A DNA stretch of 64,000 nt from Cloacibacillus sp. (GTDB taxonomy: Bacteria > Synergistota > Synergistia > Synergistales > Synergistaceae). The stretch is from contig JAVVPF010000014.1 of assembly GCA_036655895.1 (NCBI GenBank), positions 1-64,000 of the forward strand, read 5' to 3'. This document shows positions 50,231-58,368 of this stretch, piece by piece (within the stretch, counting starts at the first letter, position 1; each line of letters begins with the position of its first letter). The notes beneath the pieces are model-generated. The model was not told where the DNA came from and did no database searches. It was given only the letters and a program-made list of their open reading frames with translations. The translations under genes and the position numbers were made by a program.

Positions 50231-50569
50231 TTATCTGCTTTTTAGGCACTCCAGGTTGTGTTTGTATTCGGGGACGGCTTCCCAGACGGAGGTGCCTAAG
50301 TCGCAGGGAAAGTCGGGACAGAAGCCGCAGTTGGGGATGCGGTTGCGCACGGCGCAGGCGCGGATGGCGCATTCGCCGCAGCTTATGCTCTTTGCGCCTG
50401 CTGTGAGGCATCCCGTGCAGCGCAGCCGCGACGGGAGTATGAAGGAGCCTTTGCCTTCGCGCTCCTGCGCTGCGGCAAGCGCCGCAAGCGTTTCGTTGTC
50501 TTTGTTCAGTGTGGCGCGGCGCGCTGTACAGGCGTCGCAGTCTATGCCGCAGCAGCCTATGTTCGCCAT
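50231..50569 (-). CDS. DUF3795 Cys-rich protein
   Basis: A 112-aa protein with about 12 cysteines, arranged CCGIDCDAC, CTGC, CGECAIRAC and CGFCPDFPC. This is the DUF3795 pattern and probably binds zinc or an Fe-S cluster. Its ATG overlaps the stop of the B3/B4 protein gene (TAATG), so the two are translationally coupled. Function unknown. Confidence 0.85.
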   Translation of the reverse strand: MANIGCCGIDCDACTARRATLNKDNETLAALAAAQEREGKGSFILPSRLRCTGCLTAGAKSISCGECAIRACAVRNRIPNCGFCPDFPCDLGTSVWEAVPEYKHNLECLKSR

Positions 50570-51273
50570 TATTCCGTTTCCGCCTCCGGGTTTGCTGCAC
50601 AGACGACGCCATGTTTTTTGATTTCGCAGCCTATTGCGCGAAGCTCAGAGGCAAGGGCCTCGACGCCTTGCTCTACGCTGCGCCATTCGGTGTCGAAAGA
50701 ACAGTCCACGATGAATATCGCCTCTTGTGTCTCGCAGTCGACGCAGGCGTCCCGCGTGTCGCGGTAGTTCCAGAGCCAACAGCAGATTTTTTCGTCGTCC
50801 GCGTAGGCAATCTGCGGGGGTGCGCATTCGATGATCTCTCCGCCCGCTCCGAGCGGCGCGAATTTTTCGCCGTCTCGTACGTAGCGCAGCGTCATGCCGC
50901 CCTTTAATTTTTTCATGTCGTGCGCTCCCATCGGCAGTATGTTCATCGCCGATACGCAGTCATAGCAGTCCACCACGTCTGATACGTCCCACATGTCGCC
51001 TTTGAAGAGCCTGCGCAGCAGCGCCTCTATCGAGGAACGGTACTTGCTGGGCTTGACGCCCATTTTTGAGTAGGTCTCGCGCCATCTGCGAACGTCGGGG
51101 TGCAGCATCATCGTGTCAGCAGAGAGGCCGATGTCCTTCATGTGCCCCTCAAGTTCGCGTTTGAGTTTCGCCACGTGCGCCGCGCCGTCCGCACCGCCGA
51201 TGTTTGCGCGGAGCCAGCCTATCTTTGCCTCGGGGAAATTTTCAAGTACCTTTTTATCCAGTGAAATTTTCAA
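50569..51273 (-). CDS. B3/B4 domain protein (phenylalanyl-tRNA synthetase editing-domain-like)
   Basis: A 234-aa stand-alone B3/B4 domain, the fold that edits mischarged tRNA in the phenylalanyl-tRNA synthetase beta subunit. Seen: GVKPSKYRSSIEALLRRL, VVDCYDCVSAMNILPMGAHDM (usually VDxxNxxS in the family) and EAIFIVDCSFDT. The family is widespread and poorly characterised; a role in aminoacyl-tRNA quality control is inferred. Coupled to the DUF3795 gene downstream. Confidence 0.83.
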   Translation of the reverse strand: MKISLDKKVLENFPEAKIGWLRANIGGADGAAHVAKLKRELEGHMKDIGLSADTMMLHPDVRRWRETYSKMGVKPSKYRSSIEALLRRLFKGDMWDVSDVVDCYDCVSAMNILPMGAHDMKKLKGGMTLRYVRDGEKFAPLGAGGEIIECAPPQIAYADDEKICCWLWNYRDTRDACVDCETQEAIFIVDCSFDTEWRSVEQGVEALASELRAIGCEIKKHGVVCAANPEAETE

Positions 51274-51333
51274 AACGCTCTCCCTTTTCTGTATGTTGTA
51301 TGTTGTTGTATGCGCCGCCGTTATTTGTCTGAA

Positions 51334-51849
51334 TTATCTGTCCATATTATAGCTCGCGCCGAGCCTTCTGCATATCTCTTGTGCAAGGCGTCCTACGGCC
51401 CAGCCCGCCGCCGTTCCAGCGATGAAGAGCGGTATCATGTAAAAAACGGCCCTCGCGTCTCCTATCATATATGAGACGAGCAGCGTCTGCGCCGCGTTGA
51501 AGGCCCACGCGCCCGCTACGCTGATCCACGGAAGTGAAAAATCGCGCCGCATCTTGCAGTAGAGGAGCGACATGACGATGGCCGCCGCGACGCCTCCCGC
51601 CATGCTGCATAGAAATGCGAACCAGTTGCCGGTGAAGAGCCACGCAAGCAGCACTCGCAGCACTGTGACGCAGAAGGCGGCCTTTACTCCCAGCATGACG
51701 AGCGCGGCAAGGGTGAAGACGTTTGCCGCGCCAAGTTTCAGGCCGGGAAGCGGCATCGGCAGCATTCCTTCCGCAGCGTTCACCACAAGCGCGCAGGCTG
51801 TGAAAAGCGCCGCCATTACAAGCCGGCGCGTGACGTTCTGCGCACTCAT
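51334..51849 (-). CDS. Gx-family membrane protein (heptaprenyl diphosphate synthase component I-like)
   Basis: A 171-aa protein with five to six transmembrane helices. It matches the Gx transporter/HepT family by PLPGLKLGAANVFTLAALVMLG and LRVLLAWLFTGNWFAFLCSMAGG. These resemble ECF-type substrate-capture subunits. It overlaps the upstream NusG-II gene by one base (TGATG) and belongs to a set with ApbE, as often seen in anaerobes next to flavinylated electron-transfer systems. Confidence 0.85.
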   Translation of the reverse strand: MSAQNVTRRLVMAALFTACALVVNAAEGMLPMPLPGLKLGAANVFTLAALVMLGVKAAFCVTVLRVLLAWLFTGNWFAFLCSMAGGVAAAIVMSLLYCKMRRDFSLPWISVAGAWAFNAAQTLLVSYMIGDARAVFYMIPLFIAGTAAGWAVGRLAQEICRRLGASYNMDR

Positions 51850-52208
51850 CAGTAGCTTACGCCGTCCACATCGTTGTTTGTCTTCTGCGCGCCCGTTATG
51901 CGAAGCGCGAGATGATGAGGTAGGCAGACGGCGCCGGTTCCGGGCCGCGTGATGCGCCCCATGCGGACGCAGCTTCCGTCTGGACAGTCCGCGGAAATTA
52001 TCGCGGCCCCGCCGCCGCCTGCGCGTATGATGTTAAAACCGCCGCCCGTCTTCACCCGTATGTCGCGCGGCGGCTGCGCAAGCGGGATGCGATGGATGAC
52101 GACGCCGTCCGCCACTACTTCGGCATAGGTCGGCACGCCTTTGCGCACGCCGGGCAAAAATGCGCCGCAGATGAGCATGAGCGCGCCCGCAGCCGTCACT
52201 ATGGCCAT
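51849..52208 (-). CDS. NusG domain II-containing protein
   Basis: About 119 aa from the first ATG. One N-terminal membrane segment (VTAAGALMLICGAFLPG), then an extracytoplasmic NusG-II domain with ADGVVIHRIPL and the Cys motif CPDGSCVRMGRI with a later VCLPHHLALRI. The ATG at 52208 lacks a ribosome site and cuts off residues KRGDRV that look like the family's basic N-terminus. AGGAGG sits nine bases before an in-frame ATA (52229), so initiation may be upstream (see findings). Partner genes ApbE and Gx suggest a role in flavin-based extracytoplasmic redox systems. Confidence 0.82.
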   Translation of the reverse strand: MAIVTAAGALMLICGAFLPGVRKGVPTYAEVVADGVVIHRIPLAQPPRDIRVKTGGGFNIIRAGGGGAAIISADCPDGSCVRMGRITRPGTGAVCLPHHLALRITGAQKTNNDVDGVSY

Positions 52209-52225
52209 GACGCGATCGCCGCGCT

Positions 52226-53305
52226 TTATTGCTTTGCGCCTCCTATTATGCTTTTTTTATAATTTTTATCTGTAAGCTGGAATAATGTTTCAGCGTGCGG
52301 GGTGACGAGCGCCTCGTTTTTGCCGGAAAGCAAAAATACGGCGGCTATTTCGGGATTCTTTTTAAGAAAGGCGTCCGCCTTTTTCCGTCCCATGACGAAG
52401 AGCGCGGTGCAGAGGGCGTCGGCCTTTGTGGAGTCCGCGTCTATTATCGTGACGGAGGAGAAGTCTGAGATGGCGGGGTGTCCCGTCGCAGGGTCGAAGA
52501 TGTGATGGTAGCGCTTTCCGTCTTTTTCAAAGTATCGTTCGTACGGGCCAGAGGTGACTACGGAGGCGGCGGGCGTCATTATGACGCCGAAATATTCTCC
52601 GCGAGGGTGGTCGGGGTGCTGTAGGCCTATCTTCCAGAGGCCGCGTTTAGGCGCTTTTCCTATGAGGTCTATGTTGCCTCCAAGGTCTATTATTGCGCTT
52701 TGTACGTTCAGCTCCAAAAGGCGCGCCTTCAGAAGGTCGGCCGCGCGTCCCTTCGCTATGGCGCCAAGGTCTAAGGCCATGCCCTCCGGCGCTTTGACGA
52801 AGAATTTTCCATTGTCGTTTTTGAGAGTTATCTTGCCGTAGTCGGTGTTGCGCAGAGCGCGCGCTATCTCGTAGGCTTCGGGTATGCGCGCCTGAGGCGT
52901 GCCTATCTTCCACAGCTTCACCACGTCTCCGATGGCTGGGTTGAAGGCGCCGCCGGTGGCTTTCGCTGTTTTTCCGGCGCGTGATATGAGGGAATATGTT
53001 TTTTCGTCTACCGAAGTCCATTTGCCGCGCGCGGTGTTTATTCTGCCGACGTCGGAGGAGGCGATGTTTGCGGAAAAAAGCTCCTCAAGTTTCACCAAGA
53101 GGCCGTCGGCCTCTTTCAGCGAGGAATCTAATTTTTCTTTATCCGCGCCGTAGAGCGTGACGCGCACGTAGGTGCCCATGCGGTAGTTTTCGCTTGCGGC
53201 GCAGGTCTGCTGTGCCGTAGCCTGAGTTCTGCCGTAAATGAAGAAGGCGGCGCAAAAAAAAGCGGCCGCCGCTATTGTAAAACAGGTTGTTTTTTTGACC
53301 GTCAT
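52226..53305 (-). CDS. apbE: FAD:protein FMN transferase (ApbE)
   Basis: A 359-aa enzyme that attaches FMN through a phosphoester to Thr/Ser of extracytoplasmic redox proteins. N-terminal signal/anchor FTIAAAAFFCAAFFIYG, then YRMGTYVRVTLYG, GAFNPAIGDVVKLWKIG, ALDLGAIAKGRAADLLK, the nucleotide-site IIDLGGNIDLIG and HHIFDPATGHPA, all diagnostic. No classical lipobox. Gene order apbE, NusG-II, Gx is common in anaerobes. Its targets (for example RnfD/RnfG-type subunits) are not in the window. Confidence 0.94.
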   Translation of the reverse strand: MTVKKTTCFTIAAAAFFCAAFFIYGRTQATAQQTCAASENYRMGTYVRVTLYGADKEKLDSSLKEADGLLVKLEELFSANIASSDVGRINTARGKWTSVDEKTYSLISRAGKTAKATGGAFNPAIGDVVKLWKIGTPQARIPEAYEIARALRNTDYGKITLKNDNGKFFVKAPEGMALDLGAIAKGRAADLLKARLLELNVQSAIIDLGGNIDLIGKAPKRGLWKIGLQHPDHPRGEYFGVIMTPAASVVTSGPYERYFEKDGKRYHHIFDPATGHPAISDFSSVTIIDADSTKADALCTALFVMGRKKADAFLKKNPEIAAVFLLSGKNEALVTPHAETLFQLTDKNYKKSIIGGAKQ

Positions 53306-53339
53306 GGTTTATGTGCCGCCGCCGCTTTGCGCAGAGGCG

Positions 53340-54626
53340 CTACTCGCAGAGGCCATCTTCAGCCGTGCCCGTGAATTTCATTTTTGCCTCGAGTATGCGG
53401 TGGTTCTGCACCTCAAGCACCTTTATCTCCCACGGGCCGCAGCTTATGAGCTGTCCCTGCGTCGGGAAGTCGCCGGTTATCTCAAGTATCATGCCGGCAA
53501 GAGTGTCTACGTCGACATAGATAGTGTCAAACGGGTAGTTCAGCGCCTCGGCCAGGTCTTCAAGGTTCACCTGTCCCTGGACGATGTAACAGTTTTCGCC
53601 GACGTTCAATATCTCTGGCGTCTCTTTGTCGTATTCGTCCTGGATGTCGCCTACGATTTCTTCGATGAGGTCTTCCAGGGTGACGAGCCCCGCCGTGCCG
53701 CCGTATTCGTCTACGACGATGGCCAGGTGTTTGCGCGCCTTTTTCATCATGTCCAGAGCCTCGTCCGTCTTCATCGTTTCCGGCACGTAGAGCGGTTTGC
53801 GCATCAGCTTGTTTATGGCGATGTCCGTCTCGCCGTTTGAGAGCGGGCGGAGCAGGTCTTTTGCGTAAAGTATTCCGGTGATGTCGTCCATGTCCTCTTT
53901 ATATACTGGGATGCGCGAATGTCCGCTTTCAAGGAATATTTTCACGGCGTCGTTTACGCTGTCGCTTTCGTCTATTGAGAACATGTCTATGCGCGGGGCC
54001 ATCACTTCGGAGACGCGGGTCTCTTCAAAGGCGATGACGCCGTGTATCATCTTGCGCTCGTCCTCTTCAAGCGCGCCTGCGGCGCTGCCTTCGCTGACGA
54101 TGTGGTCTATCTCTTCGCGCGAGATGAGCGCGCTGTAGGAGACGAGGTCCATGCCTATGAGCTTGCCGATCAGTTTGAGTATCGTCTGTAAAAGCGCCAT
54201 CACCGGCGTCAGCAGAAAGTTGAAGAGGCGCAGAAGCGGCATACAGATGAGCAGCACGCTTTCTTTTTTGGCTATCGCTATGTTTTTGGGCAGGATCTCA
54301 CAGAATATGACAATGAGCAGGGTCATGACGGCTACCGCCACGGCGGGGCCAGCCAGTCCGAAAATTGAGATGGCTACAGAGGTTGCGACGGCGCTCGCTG
54401 CGATGTTGACGAGGTTGTTGCCAATGAGAGTTACGTTTATCGCTTTTGCGATGTTGTCCGCGAGCCAGAGAAAACCTTTTTTGTGGTGTGGGAAATCATC
54501 CGCCATCGCCAGAAGTTTCCCTCTTCCTGCCGACGTGATTGAGGTCTCCGTCATTGAAAAATATACGGAGAAGGCCAAGAGCACGCCAAGCAGGCCAATA
54601 CTGCCTACAAGGTCAGAATTCAACAA
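53340..54626 (-). CDS. HlyC/CorC-family transporter (CNNM + CBS domains)
   Basis: A 428-aa membrane protein. The N-terminal CNNM domain has about four helices (LLGVLLAFSVYFSMTETSITSA, then LIGNNLVNIAASAVA). It is followed by paired CBS domains (VMAPRIDMFSIDES; HSRIPVYKEDMDDITGILYAKDLL; LAIVVDEYGGTAGLVTLEDLIEEIVG) and a C-terminal CorC_HlyC domain. Such proteins act in Mg2+/Co2+ efflux or resistance. TTG start at 54626 with AGGAGGA nine bases upstream. Separated by 34 bp from apbE on the same strand. Confidence 0.92.
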   Translation of the reverse strand: MLNSDLVGSIGLLGVLLAFSVYFSMTETSITSAGRGKLLAMADDFPHHKKGFLWLADNIAKAINVTLIGNNLVNIAASAVATSVAISIFGLAGPAVAVAVMTLLIVIFCEILPKNIAIAKKESVLLICMPLLRLFNFLLTPVMALLQTILKLIGKLIGMDLVSYSALISREEIDHIVSEGSAAGALEEDERKMIHGVIAFEETRVSEVMAPRIDMFSIDESDSVNDAVKIFLESGHSRIPVYKEDMDDITGILYAKDLLRPLSNGETDIAINKLMRKPLYVPETMKTDEALDMMKKARKHLAIVVDEYGGTAGLVTLEDLIEEIVGDIQDEYDKETPEILNVGENCYIVQGQVNLEDLAEALNYPFDTIYVDVDTLAGMILEITGDFPTQGQLISCGPWEIKVLEVQNHRILEAKMKFTGTAEDGLCE

Positions 54627-54829
54627 ATATCATCCTCCTGATATTATGAGCCCCAATTTTAGGGACTGTATGAGTAAGCATATCATAAGTTTTTGATATT
54701 CGCACTATCCGGGCGGTGATTTAGGTAGTTGTCCGTAAAAGTTCTACGCATCCTTCGGTAGCGCGCAAGGCGCGCCGCTTTTAAGATAGGCTTCATCAGG
54801 AACGGATAATGTTTAAGGAGGCTTTTGTA

Positions 54830-55174
54830 ATGGATGATTTTGTTGCGGCGTATAAGAGGATGTTTGAAAATTATTTTGAGTTCTCCGGCAGAAGTTCGCG
54901 CGCGGATTTTTGCGGAGCGATAGTGATGAACATTTTGGTCGGTTTTCTGCTTGCCGCTTTAAGCTGGATGCTCCCGCTCATTTTCTTTGCGGACTGGGCC
55001 TACGGCATTGCCGTCATCATTCCGCTTACGGCGCTTACCGTGCGGAGGCTGCACGATATGAACAAAAGCGGGTGGTGGGTGCTGGTCGGGCTCTTTCCAG
55101 TGCTTAATCTCATTCTTGTGATTTTCTGCTGCTTCTCGGACGGAACTCCTGGGTCAAACGCCTACGGAGCCTGA
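54830..55174 (+). CDS. DUF805 membrane protein
   Basis: A 114-aa protein with three or four transmembrane segments. It matches DUF805 by YKRMFENYFEFSGRSSRADF, VRRLHDMNKSGWWVL and a Gly/Asn-rich tail (DGTPGSNAYG). AAGGAGG precedes the ATG at 54830; the frame opens earlier at 54809. A hairpin terminator follows. Function unknown. Confidence 0.9.
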   Translation: MDDFVAAYKRMFENYFEFSGRSSRADFCGAIVMNILVGFLLAALSWMLPLIFFADWAYGIAVIIPLTALTVRRLHDMNKSGWWVLVGLFPVLNLILVIFCCFSDGTPGSNAYGA

Positions 55175-55214
55175 TGCGCGCGGCGGGATAGATATAGATG
55201 CTACTTTTGCTTCG

Positions 55215-55238
55215 GCCCTCCGATACGGAGGGCTTTTT
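55215..55238. terminator. Terminator after the DUF805 gene
   Basis: 8-bp perfect stem GCCCTCCG / CGGAGGGC with a 3-nt loop, then five T residues. It lies between convergent genes and overlaps the last bases of citX. Confidence 0.9.
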
Positions 55239-55776
55239 ATTTTATATTGCGGATCTCGGCCGCAGCTCTGTTTATTTCTCGAATGGCAAGTTCGTGCAGC
55301 TCTTCCAGCGAATGAGAGCCAAGGCGCGCGCAGACTTTTGCGTTCTCGCCGCAGAGCAGACAGCGGCGCTCAGCTAGGCCCATCTCTTTTCTTGAAACGG
55401 GGCCCTCTTCGGTGATTATATCTATGTCAAGGATGCGCCCCGCCGTCATTCTGTTTTCCGCGTCGAGCGCTATGCGCTTCATATCGGAGGCACTCTGGGT
55501 GGCCGCGTCGAAAGCGCCCTGCCAGCAGACGCCGGCGCCGTTTTCAAGGAAGCGTTCCTCGCGCGTTTTTGCGTTCGCATGGGCCACCAGCAGTTTTTTG
55601 CACATATTTATCACGTCGTAGTCGTTTGGCGCGCGCTTTGGAAAGCCTGGGATGTTGAGCCCTATCTGACAGATGAAATAGGCGGAGCGTCCCTTTGCGT
55701 TTTTGATGGAGAGCCAGCGCCTCTGCCACGCGGCGCGTTCTTCGCGCCCGGCAAGCACCTCTTCAAGCGGCGTCAT
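55237..55776 (-). CDS. citX: Apo-citrate lyase phosphoribosyl-dephospho-CoA transferase
   Basis: A 179-aa enzyme that loads the phosphoribosyl-dephospho-CoA group onto CitD. Diagnostic motif near the middle: DIDIITEEGPVSRKEMGL followed by RRCLLCGENAKVCARLGSH and LEELH. N-terminal REERAAWQRRWL also fits. Start overlaps the citC stop by four bases (ATGA). It is detached from citDEF by about 23 kb. citG, needed to make the prosthetic group precursor, is not seen here. Confidence 0.93.
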   Translation of the reverse strand: MTPLEEVLAGREERAAWQRRWLSIKNAKGRSAYFICQIGLNIPGFPKRAPNDYDVINMCKKLLVAHANAKTREERFLENGAGVCWQGAFDAATQSASDMKRIALDAENRMTAGRILDIDIITEEGPVSRKEMGLAERRCLLCGENAKVCARLGSHSLEELHELAIREINRAAAEIRNIK

Positions 55777-56828
55777 TTCTTTTCCCTCAGTTTTTTTATT
55801 ATTTCGGCGCCCTTTGCGCTTTTTAAATAATCTATGGTGACAGAAGGCAGAAGCGCGGAAAGCGCCTCCGGCTCTGTGCCGCCGGCAAGCATGGAGCGCA
55901 CGCGCGACGCGGAAATGGCAGCTCCGTCGGCCTGGATGCGTTCTATCTCCGTCACGGCGCAGCCAAATGACGGAAGCGACGCTTTGAGCGCCTCGTTATA
56001 GACTGCGGTAACGGGGCAGAACGGCTCCGTGCCGACGAAGCGGCGCGTTATGCCAAGCTCCTTCACGAAAAGCAGCCCAAACAGCGACGCGTCAAGTTCC
56101 GCCTGCACTTTAGCCGCAGCCGGCTCAGCGCGGTCTTTTAGGAAATAGGTCGGGAATGTCGCGGCGGATACCGCGTAGCTGCCGCTGCCAATGACGCAGA
56201 CGTTTGGCAGGTGCGCCGTGCCGCGCTGCACCAGTGAAATGCGGTCGGCGAACGGAAAGACTGATGCGTCCTCTTCTACGACGATGACGTAAAGTCGCGC
56301 CGCGCCGCGCGCGGCCTCTTCGATGAGGTGCAGATGTCCCAGCGTGAACGGGTTGCAGTTCATCACGGCGGCGGAGGCGGAGCCAGCTCCGTCTTTTTCG
56401 GCCTTTGCTCTTTCGGCCGCAAGTTTTTCTTTGTACTGCGCAATGCCGGGCGCGCCAGATTCCATAAGCACCGCGGAGGGCGCCGCCGCAAGCGGGCGAA
56501 AGCCGAGTCCGGCAAAGCGGTCGGCCATCTCGGGTTTTGTGTATATGAAGAGGTGATAGAGTCCTTTTTCTCCCGCGGTGCGCATCAAAGCGGAAATGAC
56601 GATGCCCGAAAGCCCCGCCTCCTGCCACTGAGAGTCCGCGGCGACCATTTTTATGACAGAGCCCGCGAGGCTTGCCGTGGCGGCAAGACGTCCTTCGGTG
56701 TCTTCCGCAAGCGCTATATAATCCGGCGTGCCTTCAAAGACGAGCCCGCTGCGTCCAAGAAGCGACTCAACTGCCCTGCGTTCGTATCTGCTGAGGCTTT
56801 TTGTAACGCGGCATTCTAATCCAAACAT
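55773..56828 (-). CDS. citC: [Citrate (pro-3S)-lyase] ligase
   Basis: A 351-aa enzyme that acetylates the CitD thiol with acetate and ATP to activate citrate lyase. N-terminal GNAT-like part (about 1-130), then the nucleotidyltransferase motif MNCNPFTLGHLHLIEEAA (T/HxGH type), and VGTEPFCPVTAVYNEAL and ISASRVRSML further on. Upstream on the same strand are an acyl-CoA synthetase and an M20 peptidase. With citX it confirms that the genome makes a working citrate/citramalate lyase. Confidence 0.94.
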   Translation of the reverse strand: MFGLECRVTKSLSRYERRAVESLLGRSGLVFEGTPDYIALAEDTEGRLAATASLAGSVIKMVAADSQWQEAGLSGIVISALMRTAGEKGLYHLFIYTKPEMADRFAGLGFRPLAAAPSAVLMESGAPGIAQYKEKLAAERAKAEKDGAGSASAAVMNCNPFTLGHLHLIEEAARGAARLYVIVVEEDASVFPFADRISLVQRGTAHLPNVCVIGSGSYAVSAATFPTYFLKDRAEPAAAKVQAELDASLFGLLFVKELGITRRFVGTEPFCPVTAVYNEALKASLPSFGCAVTEIERIQADGAAISASRVRSMLAGGTEPEALSALLPSVTIDYLKSAKGAEIIKKLREKK

Positions 56829-56852
56829 ATTTTATCAATCCTATTTCAAATT

Positions 56853-58352
56853 TTAATCCTGCGACAACTTTCTCTTTACTATCTCGCCTATCGCAGAGCG
56901 AGGCATCTCAGTTATAAATTCGATTATGCGCGGCGCCTTGTAGTAGGACAGTTTCTTGCGGCAATATTCTATCAGGTCTTTGGCCGTGGCGCGCTCTCCT
57001 TTTTTGAGGACGATGTACGCCTTGACCAGTTCTCCGCTTATGGGCCTGGGCACTCCGACCACCGCGGCCTCTTCGACCGCGGGATGTTCTTCGAGGACTC
57101 GCTCCACTTCACGCGCGTAAACTTTGAAGCCTCCTACGAAAATGACGTCCGTCATGCGCCCGACGAGATAGAGATAGCCGTCTTCGTCGAACTTAGCCAC
57201 GTCGCAGGTGTTGAACCAGCCGTTTTTGAAACGCTGCTCAGTAAGCTCCGCGTTTCTGAAATAGCCGTGAGTGACGCTTGCGCCGCGTATCCAGAGGACG
57301 CCCTCTTTGCCCGCCGGCTGCTCGCTGCCGTCGTCGTTTCTTATCTGTGCTTCAACACAGTCAAGCAGGGTACCGACGCTGCCGGGCTTTTTCTTGTCCA
57401 TCCCAGGCGGCAGCGCCACGACGGACGAGGCCTCGGTGAGGCCGTAGCCCTGAAGCACAGGCGTCGCAAGCACCCGCTCCGCGCGTTTGGACGAGGCTTC
57501 CGGCAGCCTGTCTCCGCCCGAAAGTATGCAGCGCAGCGTAGGCGGCACCACCACCCCGCGGGACGCGGCGGCCACCATCAACGCTATCATCGTAGGCACC
57601 GCCATCACGATGGTGACGCCAGCGTTTTTTATAGCCTCCATAGAGGTTTCCACCGGCATGAACGACGGCAGTATCGCCTGACGCGTCGCCTTCACGACGG
57701 GCAGCAGGGCCCCGCAGACGAAGCCGAAGGCATTTGAGTTTGGCAGCGCGTTGAGGAAGACGTCTTCGTCGTCGTCAAGCATCTGTATATGTTCCACGCA
57801 GGCGTCTATGCAGGCCAGCAGATTGTCGTGAGAGAGCGGCACGGCCTTTGGCTCGCCGGTCGTGCCGGAGGTGTAGAAGATAACGGCGATGTCTGACGAC
57901 TCCTCCGAACAGGGACGCCCGGGGACGTTTTCGTCAAGCGTGTCAAGGCTGATGACGGAGCACGGGATGCCCTCTTCTGAAATGAGCGGTGCAAGGTCCG
58001 CGCAGCCTCGGTAGGTCAGCGCCGCAAAGACGTCGGCGTGAACGAGTTGTTTTATGAGCGGCACATAGGCGGAGCGGAAGTCAAGCAGCGCCACAGCGCC
58101 GCCGAGCTTCCAGACCGCAATGGCCATCGCAAGCAGGACAGGGCTGTTTGGCATAAGCAAAGCTAGCCGCTGCCCCTTTTTGAAATTGCTGGCTCTTAAC
58201 TTTTCCTCACATTCCTCAATGAGCTCTGCGAAGGCGCCGCGGGACCACCAGGTCTTTTGCCACCAAAGAAAGGGCTCAGTAGGGAATCTATTCAGATTGT
58301 CCCTGATTATTGCCTCAAGTCTGGAATTCAAGCCATCACGTCCATTATTCAT
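56853..58352 (-). CDS. Acyl-CoA synthetase (AMP-forming)
   Basis: A 499-aa ANL-superfamily adenylating ligase activating a carboxylic acid to its CoA thioester. Seen: FYTSGTTGEPKAVPLSH (P-loop type), GYGLTEASSVVALPPG, GWFNTCDVAKFDEDGYLYLVGR and the hinge region DVIFVGGFKVYAREVERVL, with the C-terminal Lys region PRSAIGEIVKRKL. Fatty or aromatic acid substrates are both possible. It lies 24 bp upstream of citC, so co-transcription is likely, but a functional link is unproven. Confidence 0.9.
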   Translation of the reverse strand: MNNGRDGLNSRLEAIIRDNLNRFPTEPFLWWQKTWWSRGAFAELIEECEEKLRASNFKKGQRLALLMPNSPVLLAMAIAVWKLGGAVALLDFRSAYVPLIKQLVHADVFAALTYRGCADLAPLISEEGIPCSVISLDTLDENVPGRPCSEESSDIAVIFYTSGTTGEPKAVPLSHDNLLACIDACVEHIQMLDDDEDVFLNALPNSNAFGFVCGALLPVVKATRQAILPSFMPVETSMEAIKNAGVTIVMAVPTMIALMVAAASRGVVVPPTLRCILSGGDRLPEASSKRAERVLATPVLQGYGLTEASSVVALPPGMDKKKPGSVGTLLDCVEAQIRNDDGSEQPAGKEGVLWIRGASVTHGYFRNAELTEQRFKNGWFNTCDVAKFDEDGYLYLVGRMTDVIFVGGFKVYAREVERVLEEHPAVEEAAVVGVPRPISGELVKAYIVLKKGERATAKDLIEYCRKKLSYYKAPRIIEFITEMPRSAIGEIVKRKLSQD

Positions 58353-58368
58353 TTTGCCCGGTCAGGGG

